A stretch of 64,000 nucleotides of DNA from Amycolatopsis suaedae (GTDB lineage: Bacteria; Actinomycetota; Actinomycetes; Mycobacteriales; Pseudonocardiaceae), in the NCBI RefSeq assembly GCF_004214935.1, contig NZ_SFCC01000022.1, positions 62,001 through 126,000 of the forward strand. The letters are read 5' to 3'. The notes under the pieces were generated by a model. It searched no databases. It was not told the DNA's origin and saw only the letters and a list, made by a program, of their open reading frames with translations. The position numbers and the translations under genes are program-made. Positions 53,500 to 61,307 of this stretch are shown here, one piece after another. The first letter of the stretch is position 1. Each line of letters begins with the position of its first letter.

Positions 53500-54650
53500 A
53501 GGGGCTGGTCGTCGAGCGGGTCGAGACGTTCGCGGTCGCGCTGCCCACGCTGCGCTCGTTCGGCGTGTCCGGCGGCGCGGTGACGACGGCGGGCAAGCCG
53601 AGCCTGCGGGTGCTGGTGAAGGTCAGCGCCGACGGGGTGTCCGGCTGGGGCGAGTCGACGCCGATCCCGGCGTGGACCTACGAGACCGCCGAGTCCATCG
53701 TGTCCACGATCGACCGCTACCTGGCGCCCGCCATCCTCGGCCTGCCGTGCTGGGACCTCGACCGGATCAACCGGGCGTTCGACCGGGCCATCAACCGCGG
53801 GTTCAGCATCGGCGCGCCGCTGGCGCGGGCCGGGGTGGACGTCGCGCTGCACGACCTGCTCGGCAAGGCGATCGGCGTTCCGGTCGGGGTGCTGTGGGGG
53901 CAGCGCCGGGCGGAGACCGTCCCGCTGGGCTGGATGGTGTCCGGCCAGTCCCCTGCCGAGGTCGCCGACCGGGTCGCCGAGGGCACCGAGGCCGGGTACT
54001 CGGCGTTCAAGGTCAAGATCGGCCTGCACGACGTGCCCACCGACCTGGCCGTCGTCCGGGCGGTGCGCGACGCCGCGCCGGACGCGCCGCTGTGGGTGGA
54101 CGCCAACCAGGGTTACGCCCCCGACGTCGCACTGCGGGTGGCCCGTGAACTGTCCACACTGGACGTCCACGCGTTCGAGCAGCCGGTGCCCGCCAACGAC
54201 GTGGTCGGCCTGCGCAGGCTGTGCCGGGACTGCCCGGTACCGGTGGCACTCGACGAGAGCCTGCGGCACCCGTCGGACCTGGCGACGTTCACCCGGCTGG
54301 AGGCCGTCGACATCGCCATCGCCAAGGTGCAGCGCAACGCCGGGCTGACACTGTCGCGGCGGCTGTGCTCGCTGGCCGAGGACAACGGCGTGCGGCTGAT
54401 GGGCTCCGGGCTGACCGACTCCGACGTCGGGCTGGCCGCGTCGGTGCACCTGTTCGCCGCGTACGGCATCGACATCCCGGTCGACCTCAACGGCAGGCAG
54501 TTCGTCGACTCGGTCTACGCCACCGGCGAGACCGTGCGGATCCGCGACGGCGTCGCCGAGGTGCCTGCCGGCCCGGGGCTCGGTGTCGAGGTGGACGAGG
54601 CGGTCGTGCGGGAGCTGGCCGTGGACGTTCTCTCCTGTGGAGTTCCCTAG
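53496..54650 (+). CDS. Enolase-superfamily enzyme (MLE/MR type)
   Basis: 384 residues. Lid domain, then the barrel with KxK-type catalytic FKVKIG, metal ligands in WVDANQ, AFEQP and ALDES, and IAIAKVQRN whose Lys is the MLE-subgroup second base. Members are cycloisomerases, sugar-acid dehydratases or dipeptide epimerases; specificity cannot be read here. GTG 53496 overlaps lacI by 4 bases. Confidence 0.87.
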   Translation: MKGLVVERVETFAVALPTLRSFGVSGGAVTTAGKPSLRVLVKVSADGVSGWGESTPIPAWTYETAESIVSTIDRYLAPAILGLPCWDLDRINRAFDRAINRGFSIGAPLARAGVDVALHDLLGKAIGVPVGVLWGQRRAETVPLGWMVSGQSPAEVADRVAEGTEAGYSAFKVKIGLHDVPTDLAVVRAVRDAAPDAPLWVDANQGYAPDVALRVARELSTLDVHAFEQPVPANDVVGLRRLCRDCPVPVALDESLRHPSDLATFTRLEAVDIAIAKVQRNAGLTLSRRLCSLAEDNGVRLMGSGLTDSDVGLAASVHLFAAYGIDIPVDLNGRQFVDSVYATGETVRIRDGVAEVPAGPGLGVEVDEAVVRELAVDVLSCGVP

Positions 54651-54656
54651 AACCCC

Positions 54657-54686
54657 TTGTCGATGTTGGCCACCGGGCCTTACCGT
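54657..54686 (+). promoter_or_regulatory. Promoter of DUF993 gene
   Basis: -35 TTGTCG (54657-54662), 18-base spacer, -10 TACCGT (54681-54686). The operator at 54696-54707 follows directly, again a roadblock arrangement. Confidence 0.5.
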
Positions 54687-54695
54687 GGTGAACCA

Positions 54696-54707
54696 GAAAG
54701 CGCTTTC
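54696..54707. promoter_or_regulatory. LacI-type operator before DUF993 gene
   Basis: GAAAGCGCTTTC is a perfect 12-base palindrome identical to the core of the 18-base site at 48337. It lies 17 bases before the ATG. Confidence 0.75.
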
Positions 54708-54723
54708 AAGCGTAGGAGCCGCT

Positions 54724-55881
54724 ATGACCACTCTGCTGTTGCCTACCCGCGAACACACGCTGGAACCGTGGACCCCCACCCGGCGCGGCACCGGCGTGCC
54801 CGCACCGGGGCCGGTCACGTCCCGCACCGTGTACGCGGCCGCCCACGTGGTCGCCGACCCGCTCGCGCCGTGGGATCCCGGGCAGACGGTGACCGTGGAC
54901 TGGGACACCACGCTGGCCTTCCGGCACCACCTGTGGTCGTGCGGGCTCGGGGTCGCCGAGGCGATGGACACCGCGCAGCGCGGCATGGGGCTGGACTGGA
55001 CGGCGACGCGTCAGCTGATCCGGCGGACCGGCGCGGAGGCACGGGCGGGTGGGGGCGCCTGGTGCGCCGGCGTGGGGACCGACCAGCTGCCGCCGGGACC
55101 GGCCAGCATCGAGGCGATCGTCGACGCCTGGCGTGAGCAGCTGGAGCTGGTGGCCGGCGAGGGTGCGATCCCGGTCGTCATGGCCAGCCGCGCGCTGGCG
55201 GCCGCGGCGAAGGGCCCGGACGACTACCACGACGCCTACGGCAGGCTGCTGACCGGCGCGTCCGGCCCGGTGCTGCTGCACTGGCTGGGCGAGCAGTTCG
55301 ACCCGGCACTGGCCGGTTACTGGGGGTCCGGTGACGTGCGCGAGGCCGCGGCGGAGCTGGCGAAGCTGTGTGCCACGCACGCGTCGGTGATCGCCGGGGT
55401 GAAGGTGTCGGTGCTGGACGCGGAGGTGGAGACCGAGTTCCGCCGGTCGCTGCCGCCGGGAGTGGCCTGCTACACCGGTGACGACTTCAACTACCCGGAG
55501 CTGATCGCGGGCGACTCGCACGGGCACAGCGAGGCGCTGCTGGGCATCTTCGACCCGATCGCGCGCGTCGCGGGGGCGGCGCTGAACCGGCTCGACGCCG
55601 GTGACACCGCCGGGTTCCACCGGCTGCTGGACCCGACCGTGGCATTGTCGCGGGAGATCTTCCGGGCGCCGACCCGGCACTACAAGGTGGGCGTGGTGTT
55701 CCTGGCGTACCTGATGGGGCACCAGAAGCACTTCCGGATGATCGGCGGGCTGGAGTCGGCGCGCTCGATCGTGCACCTGTCCGACGTCCTGCGGCTGGCC
55801 GACGCCGCCGGGGTGCTGAGCGATCCGGAACTGGCCGTCGAACGGATGCGGCCGCTGCTGGCCGCGGCGGGGGTGGCGTGA
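54724..55881 (+). CDS. DUF993 dihydrodipicolinate synthase-like protein
   Basis: 385 residues of the DUF993 family, distantly related to class I aldolases of the DHDPS type. Visible conserved stretches are TVDWDTTLAFRHHLWS near the start, VLLHWLGEQFDP, GVKVSVLD with the barrel Lys, YTGDDFNYPELI and FLAYLMGHQKHF. Likely forms a Schiff base with a keto acid. AGGAGCC before ATG 54724. Gene order with a LacI regulator, dehydrogenase and isomerase suggests sugar or sugar-acid cleavage. Confidence 0.87.
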   Translation: MTTLLLPTREHTLEPWTPTRRGTGVPAPGPVTSRTVYAAAHVVADPLAPWDPGQTVTVDWDTTLAFRHHLWSCGLGVAEAMDTAQRGMGLDWTATRQLIRRTGAEARAGGGAWCAGVGTDQLPPGPASIEAIVDAWREQLELVAGEGAIPVVMASRALAAAAKGPDDYHDAYGRLLTGASGPVLLHWLGEQFDPALAGYWGSGDVREAAAELAKLCATHASVIAGVKVSVLDAEVETEFRRSLPPGVACYTGDDFNYPELIAGDSHGHSEALLGIFDPIARVAGAALNRLDAGDTAGFHRLLDPTVALSREIFRAPTRHYKVGVVFLAYLMGHQKHFRMIGGLESARSIVHLSDVLRLADAAGVLSDPELAVERMRPLLAAAGVA

Positions 55882-55882
55882 C

Positions 55883-56692
55883 ATGGATCGCTTGAGCCTG
55901 AACCAGATCACCACCAAGTCGTGGTCGCTGCCGGAGGCGGTGCGCGGCTGCGCGGAGTCCGGTGTCGGCTGGATCGCGCTGTGGCGGGACAAGGTCGCCG
56001 AGGTCGGCGTCGACGAGGCGGCCCGCCTGGTCGCCGAGCACGGCCTGCGGGTGTCCTCGTTGTGCCGTGGGGGTTTCTTCACCGGCGTGCAGCCGGACGG
56101 GTCCGCTGTGGACGGTCTGGCGCAGACCCGGGAGGCGATCGACGAGGCGGCGCGGCTGGGCGCGGAGGTGCTGGTACTCGTGGTGGGCGGCGTCGCGGGC
56201 GGTGACCTGGCGGCGTCGCGGCGCGCGGTGGCCGACGCGGTGGACGCGCTCGTGCCGCAGGCGCTGGACCGGGGCGTGCGACTGGGGCTGGAGCCGTTGC
56301 ATCCCATGCAGTGCGCGGAGCGTTCCGTGTTGTCCACTGTGGACCAGGCGCTGACGCTGGCCGAGCCGTACCCGGCCGAGGCCGTCGGCGTGGTGGTCGA
56401 CGAGTTCCACGTCTGGTGGGACCCGCGCATCGAGGAGTCGATCGCCAAGGCGGCCGGGCGGATCGCCGGGTTCCACGTATGCGACCAGCTGGTGCCGCTG
56501 ACCGACACCCTGCTCGGCAGGGCCCTGCCCGGCGACGGGCCGATCGATCACCGGCACCTCAAGGCGTGTGTCGACGCGGCGGGCTACACCGGCCCGATCG
56601 AGGTCGAGGTGTTCAACGCCGAGCTGTGGAGCCGCCCCGGCGGCGAGGTGCTCGCCGAGACCATCGCCGCCTACCGCGACCACGTGGCCTGA
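55883..56692 (+). CDS. Sugar phosphate isomerase/epimerase
   Basis: 269 residues, one base after the DUF993 gene. AP endonuclease-2-like TIM barrel with LGLEPLHPMQ, VVVDEFHVWWDP, GFHVCDQ and IEVEVFNAELW giving Glu/His/Asp metal ligands. Cytosolic, unlike the Tat-exported relative at 42917. Final gene of the LacI-controlled run. The 180-base gap after it holds no other gene. Confidence 0.85.
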   Translation: MDRLSLNQITTKSWSLPEAVRGCAESGVGWIALWRDKVAEVGVDEAARLVAEHGLRVSSLCRGGFFTGVQPDGSAVDGLAQTREAIDEAARLGAEVLVLVVGGVAGGDLAASRRAVADAVDALVPQALDRGVRLGLEPLHPMQCAERSVLSTVDQALTLAEPYPAEAVGVVVDEFHVWWDPRIEESIAKAAGRIAGFHVCDQLVPLTDTLLGRALPGDGPIDHRHLKACVDAAGYTGPIEVEVFNAELWSRPGGEVLAETIAAYRDHVA

Positions 56693-56831
56693 CTCCGCAG
56701 GCACGCACAATCGTCAGCACGTGCATCGGCACGATCGAGTTCTGGCCGGTTCCGGTCGGCGGAACCCGTCTGACAAGGCGAAACACCGCTGACTAATGCA
56801 TTTTCTATTACTCGCCAGTACTAGACAATGC

Positions 56832-56846
56832 GCAGGAGATTCCTGC
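56832..56846. promoter_or_regulatory. Candidate TetR operator
   Basis: GCAGGA-GAT-TCCTGC is an exact 6-base dyad 32 bases before the TetR gene. Only position relative to the TetR start supports it. Confidence 0.4.
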
Positions 56847-56877
56847 CAGGTTGCCAGGTCGTGTAAAAATGACCGCC

Positions 56878-57501
56878 ATGAGCGCGGATTCCGCACCCAA
56901 GTGGCGAAGACTCGAACCGGACGAACGCAGGGAACAGATCTTCGCCTGTGCCGCCGCCCTCTTCGGCCAACGGCCCTACGCCGATGTGTCCACATCGGAC
57001 ATCGCGGCGGCGGCGGGCGTCGCCCGCGGGTTGATCAACCACTATTTCGGCACGAAACGCCAGCTGTATCTGGCCGTCGTCAAGCGTGCCCTGACCGTTC
57101 CGCAGTTCGCGGTCGAGATGCTGCCGGAGGGCAGCCTGGAGACGCGGCTGTCGGCGGCCGTCGACTGGTTCCTGGACATGGTGACCCGCCAGGAGAAGAT
57201 GTGGCTGGCCGCCATCGCGCCGGAGGGCATCGGGCGCGACGCCGAGGTGGAACAGATCCTCGAGGAGGCCGACCGCGAGTCGGCCGACCGCGTGCTGGAA
57301 GCCGTCGGCTTCACCCATCACCACCGCTCCGAGGAACTCAACGCCGTCGTCCGCGCCTACGCCGGCATGGTCAAGGCGGCCGGCCGCGAGTGGCTGGTGC
57401 GCGGCTCGCTGAACCGCGACCAGGTGCACGCGCTGCTGTCGAAGTCGCTGTTCACGCTGGTCAGCGACGTCTTCCCGGAGATCGCGCCTAGCGGTAGGTG
57501 A
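56878..57501 (+). CDS. TetR/AcrR-family regulator
   Basis: 207 residues. HTH at about residues 12-55 with DERREQIFACAAALFG and VSTSDIAAAAGVARGLINHYFGTKRQ (key helix GVARGLINHYF). A helical ligand domain with DGTLERRL-like MLPEGSLETRLSA follows. ATG 56878 or 56869 are the starts; an upstream TTG is rejected. A TAAAAAT stretch lies just before. Convergent with the phosphatase, overlapping its 3' end by 14 bases. Confidence 0.86.
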   Translation: MSADSAPKWRRLEPDERREQIFACAAALFGQRPYADVSTSDIAAAAGVARGLINHYFGTKRQLYLAVVKRALTVPQFAVEMLPEGSLETRLSAAVDWFLDMVTRQEKMWLAAIAPEGIGRDAEVEQILEEADRESADRVLEAVGFTHHHRSEELNAVVRAYAGMVKAAGREWLVRGSLNRDQVHALLSKSLFTLVSDVFPEIAPSGR

Positions 57502-58132
57502 GCAGCTCGGTACCGTCCAGGTGCGCGTGCTCGTTGAACGACAGCAGGCTCAGCCCGCTGCGGCCGGACACCAGCTTGCTGATCCCCGCGTTGACGGTCA
57601 CCCGGTTCAGCGTGAGCAGCCCGGTCTCCGCCGAGCCCAGCAGCGACCCGCACAGCGTGGAGATCACCCCGCCCGAGGTGAACGCCACCCCGTGCTCACC
57701 CCTGCCCAGCGCCGCGACCAGATCGTCCAGCGCCCCGCGCACCCGCGCGAGGAACGCGGGCCAGGTCTCCGCGCACGGGCTGTCCTCGCCCGCCCGCACC
57801 CACTCCCCCAGCGCCGCGTCCAGCATGTGCTGGAACGCCCGGGGGTCGGCGCTGTCCTGCGCGACGCCACCGCCGTGGTGCCGGGCGATGTCGACGTGGT
57901 CGTACTCGTTCCACCTCGGGTCGGTGATCACCTCGGCCTCACCCAGTGCCTGGGTCGCGGTGTCCCGCTGGCGGGCCAGCGTGCCGCAGCGCGCGGCCGT
58001 CAGCGGCAGCCCGCGGCGGGTCAGCTCGGCGCCGGCCACCGCGGCCTGTTCGGCGCCGCGGGCGGATAGCTTGTCGTAGTCGGCGGCGCCGAACGACGCC
58101 TGCCCGTGCCGGACCAGGTAGATCGCGCCCAT
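57488..58132 (-). CDS. Histidine phosphatase family protein
   Basis: 214 residues. Catalytic RHGQASFG at residues 8-15, second Arg/His region LARQRDTATQAL and HVAFTSGGV-like. Phosphoglycerate mutase-like fold, substrate unknown. ATG 58132; stop of the SDR gene touches it (TGATG). Confidence 0.85.
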   Translation of the reverse strand: MGAIYLVRHGQASFGAADYDKLSARGAEQAAVAGAELTRRGLPLTAARCGTLARQRDTATQALGEAEVITDPRWNEYDHVDIARHHGGGVAQDSADPRAFQHMLDAALGEWVRAGEDSPCAETWPAFLARVRGALDDLVAALGRGEHGVAFTSGGVISTLCGSLLGSAETGLLTLNRVTVNAGISKLVSGRSGLSLLSFNEHAHLDGTELLTYR

Positions 58133-58881
58133 CAGGCGAACCGCCGCAGCAGGCCGGCCGGAACGGCCCGCACCGCCAGGCTGAGCGGCGCCCACGGCCA
58201 GGCCGGCACGAACGCTCTGGCCGGCTCCCGCTCGATGGCCTTCACCAGCGCCCGGGCACCGGCGTCGGCGCCGGTGAGCAGCGGCGTGCGGCCGCTGCGC
58301 GCGGTCATCTCCGACTCGATGTAGCCGGGCAGCAGCGTGGTCACCTTGATGGGCGTGCGGTGCAGGTCGGCGCGGATGCCCTCGGCCAGCGTCGACGCGC
58401 CCGCCTTCGACGCGGCGTAGGCGGTCATGTTGCGGGGCATGCCGCGCAGGCCGCTGAACGACGACACCATCACCAGGTGCCCGGCCCGCTGCTCACGGAA
58501 GATCTCGACGGCGGCCTCGGCCTGGGCCAGCGCGCCGAGGAAGTTGGTGCGCACGGTCTGGGCGTTGGCGTCGAACCGGCCGGTCCCGATGGGCTGGCCC
58601 TTGCCGAGCCCGGCGTTGATCACCACGCGGTCCAGCGTGCCCAGCTCCTCGCGGAACTCGCCGAACACCGTGAACACCGCGTCGTGGTCGGTGACGTCGA
58701 GCGTGCGGGTGTGCACGGCCACGCCGTGCCGCTCCCGCAGCTCGGCGGCCAGCTCGTCGAGCCGGCCGGTGCGGCGGGCACACAGGCCGAGGTCGCGGCC
58801 CATGGCGGCGAACCGCCGCGCCATCCCCTCGCCGAGCCCGGAACTGGCGCCGGTGATCACGATGTTCTTCCGCACGCTCAT
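58132..58881 (-). CDS. Short-chain dehydrogenase/reductase
   Basis: 249 residues. NAD(P) motif TGASSGLGEG, NAGLG, catalytic Ser in MVSSFSG and YAASK. Broad class; substrate unknown. ATG 58881 (MSVRKNIVITG); an upstream frame is not conserved. Overlaps the phosphatase by one base. Confidence 0.87.
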   Translation of the reverse strand: MSVRKNIVITGASSGLGEGMARRFAAMGRDLGLCARRTGRLDELAAELRERHGVAVHTRTLDVTDHDAVFTVFGEFREELGTLDRVVINAGLGKGQPIGTGRFDANAQTVRTNFLGALAQAEAAVEIFREQRAGHLVMVSSFSGLRGMPRNMTAYAASKAGASTLAEGIRADLHRTPIKVTTLLPGYIESEMTARSGRTPLLTGADAGARALVKAIEREPARAFVPAWPWAPLSLAVRAVPAGLLRRFA

Positions 58882-58919
58882 GCCCGACACCCTACCCGCC
58901 GGTAACTTCAGTGCAAGAG

Positions 58920-58980
58920 AAAGCACGTGAAGGCCACCTTCATTACGTGAGACGTAGTGAAGGTGGCCTTCACGTGCTTT
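58920..58980. terminator. 29-bp hairpin, GTGAAGGCCACC family
   Basis: Arms 58920-58948 and 58952-58980 match at 28 of 29 positions with a GAG loop. The left arm shares GCACGTGAAGGCCACCTTCA with the hairpin at 41834. It follows the subtilase gene on the minus strand. Confidence 0.75.
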
Positions 58981-59002
58981 GTGCCCTAGGGGACCAGCAG
59001 GA

Positions 59003-60193
59003 TCACTGGCCGGTGTAGAGCAGCTTGTTCGGCGTGCCCGCGCCCGGGTTGGTGATCTTGTCCGGCGTGGCCGCGCCGGTCAGCGCCTCGGCGACCTGCG
59101 CCGGGGTGGCCTCCGCGTTGGCGGCCAGGTACAGCGCCGCCGCGCCCGCGACGTGCGGGGTGGCCATCGAGGTGCCGCTGATCGTCTTGGACTTGCCGTC
59201 GTTCCAGGACGAGGTGATGTCCGTGCCCGGAGCGTAGATGTCCACGATCTCGCCGAAGTTGGAGAACGTCGACTGGGCGTCCTGGTCGTCACTGGAGGCG
59301 ACGGTCAGGGCCTCGGCCACGCGGGCGGGCGAGAAGTCCTTGGCGTCCCGGGAGTCGTTACCCGCGGCCACCGCGAACGTGATGCCCTTGCCGACGGCGC
59401 CCTTCACGGCCTGGTCGAGGGCGTCGTCCGCGCCGCCACCCAGGCTCATGTTGGCCACCGACGGGCCCTTGGCGTTCTGGGCGACCCAGTCGATGCCGCC
59501 GACGACCTGCTCGGTCGTGCCGCTGCCGTTGTCGTCGAGCACCCGGACGCCGACCAGCTTCACGCCCTTGGCCAGACCGAACTCGTTGCCGCCCACGGTG
59601 CCGGCGACATGCGTGCCGTGGCCGTGGCCGTCGGCCGGGTCCTCGTCGTTGTCGATGAAGTCCTTGCCCGGGCCGACGCGGCCGCCGAACGTCGGGTGGT
59701 CGGCCTGCACACCGGTGTCGATGATGTAGGCGGTGACGTTGTCGGCCTTGGTGGCGTAGTTGTACTTCTTGTCCAGCGGCAGGTCCTTCTGGTCCACCCG
59801 GTCCAGGCCCCACGACGGCGGGTCCGGCTGGGTGTCGGTGACGTGCAGACGCTGGTTCTGCGTCACGAACGCGACGCTGCCGTCGGCGGCGAGGCGCTTG
59901 GCCTGCTCCTCGGTGGCGTGCGTGGCGAACCCGCGCAGCGCCGTGCCGTAGGTGCTGGTGACCTGCGTGCCGTAGCGGGCGGCGAGGCCGTCGGCCTGCG
60001 CCTGCACACTGGCGGCCGCGGGGCCGTCCTTCAGGACCACGATGTAGCTTCCGGCGACCGCGGTGGCGCTGTCGGCGGCGCGGATCTCGCCCTCGGCCTG
60101 CGCCGGCATCGCCGTGAGTGCGGCGACCGTGGCGGTCACACCGGCCGCGGCGATACCGACCATCGCGCGGCGGCGGAACTGGGAGTTGCCCAT
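59003..60193 (-). CDS. Secreted subtilisin-like protease with I9 propeptide
   Basis: 396 residues. Signal peptide (cleavage near AQA, about residue 33), an inhibitor I9 prodomain (about 48-120: SYIVVLKDG), and an S8 catalytic domain with Asp in IIDTGVQADH, His in GHGTHVAG and Ser in GTSMATPHVAG. All catalytic residues are present. ATG 60193 follows AAAGGCAGCTC. Divergent from an XRE-like regulator. Confidence 0.9.
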   Translation of the reverse strand: MGNSQFRRRAMVGIAAAGVTATVAALTAMPAQAEGEIRAADSATAVAGSYIVVLKDGPAAASVQAQADGLAARYGTQVTSTYGTALRGFATHATEEQAKRLAADGSVAFVTQNQRLHVTDTQPDPPSWGLDRVDQKDLPLDKKYNYATKADNVTAYIIDTGVQADHPTFGGRVGPGKDFIDNDEDPADGHGHGTHVAGTVGGNEFGLAKGVKLVGVRVLDDNGSGTTEQVVGGIDWVAQNAKGPSVANMSLGGGADDALDQAVKGAVGKGITFAVAAGNDSRDAKDFSPARVAEALTVASSDDQDAQSTFSNFGEIVDIYAPGTDITSSWNDGKSKTISGTSMATPHVAGAAALYLAANAEATPAQVAEALTGAATPDKITNPGAGTPNKLLYTGQ

Positions 60194-60274
60194 GAGCTGC
60201 CTTTCTGATCCCGACCTGGTTGCGTGGCAGCAATGCAATCCCGGCGCGAATCCGCCCGGCAATGTTTCACAGTT

Positions 60275-60286
60275 ACCAGTACTGGT
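60275..60286. promoter_or_regulatory. Perfect 12-bp palindrome between subtilase and XRE genes
   Basis: ACCAGTACTGGT lies 82 bases upstream of the subtilase start. The 213-base gap also shows CGTTAC repeats near 60350-60385 close to the XRE start. Binder unknown. Confidence 0.4.
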
Positions 60287-60406
60287 CCGACAAGACCTAA
60301 CCGACTAGACCGAATGGCCCAATCGCTGGCCGCTCGGACCTGATCACGAGCGTTACAGATCACTGCTAACGTTGTCCTTATCGTTACCGAAGGGGGACCG
60401 CGCGGC

Positions 60407-61294
60407 ATGTCGGTGGAACGGCTCGGCTCCGGGCAGCCGGACGACGCGTTCTCCGCCGCGCTGCGGTCCGCCATTTCCGGCAGCGGGCTCAGCCTGGACC
60501 GTGTGCAGGCCCGGCTGCAGTCGCGTGGCGTATCGGTCAGCGTGACGGCGCTCAGTTATTGGCAATCAGGCAAACGGCAGCCGGAACGGCAGAGTTCCAT
60601 TTCCGCGGTCCGTTCACTGGAGGACATTCTCGGCCTCGACCCGGGCGCGCTGCTCGGGCTGCTGCCACCGCCGCGCCCGCGGGGCGTCACCGGGCGCAGG
60701 CCACGCAAGCGCACCAGCCAGCGGGAGCGGACGCTGCGCGCGGCACTGGCCCGCTTCGGCGAGCCCGACGTCGGCTCCCAGCTCGCGCTGATCGGCCTGC
60801 ACGACCGGTGTGTCGTCGACGCGCACGGCGGTCACCGGGTCACCGCCAGGGCCCTGCTGCGGGCCACCACCGACGGCCAGGTCCGCTGGCCGCTGGTCTA
60901 CGACCACGGGCACAACACGCCGCTGCTGAGCGCCCAGCGCAACTGCCGGATCGGCGAGACCGAGGTCCACGCCGACGCCGGTTTCACCGTCGCCGAACTC
61001 CTTTTCGACCGGCCGGTCGGCAAGGGCGACACGCAGCTCGTCGAATACGAGATCGACCAGCCGCAGCCGGACCGTGCCGCGCATTTCCGCGAATTCCGCA
61101 CGACGGTGCACGAATACCTCGTCGAGATCGTGCACGCCGGCGAGCCGGGCAGCCGCTCCTACTGGCAGTACAGCACCACCCGGCCGGGCCGCAGGGAGCT
61201 CACCGTGGACGACGCGGGGGCCGTCCACGCGGTCGCGCTCGACTTCGGGCCCGGGGTGTTCGGAATCGAGTGGTCGGACGACCTACCTTCGTAG
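60407..61294 (+). CDS. XRE-like regulator with C-terminal sensory-like domain
   Basis: 295 residues. Residues about 12-75 are an HTH with LSLDRVQARLQSRGVSVSVTALSYWQSGKRQPE typical of actinomycete XRE proteins (key part SVSVTALSYWQSGKR). A basic linker RPRKRTSQRERT follows. The rest is beta-rich and resembles no family I can name. It faces away from the subtilase gene, which it may control. Confidence 0.75.
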   Translation: MSVERLGSGQPDDAFSAALRSAISGSGLSLDRVQARLQSRGVSVSVTALSYWQSGKRQPERQSSISAVRSLEDILGLDPGALLGLLPPPRPRGVTGRRPRKRTSQRERTLRAALARFGEPDVGSQLALIGLHDRCVVDAHGGHRVTARALLRATTDGQVRWPLVYDHGHNTPLLSAQRNCRIGETEVHADAGFTVAELLFDRPVGKGDTQLVEYEIDQPQPDRAAHFREFRTTVHEYLVEIVHAGEPGSRSYWQYSTTRPGRRELTVDDAGAVHAVALDFGPGVFGIEWSDDLPS

Positions 61295-61307
61295 GGTAGC
61301 CGGCCGG

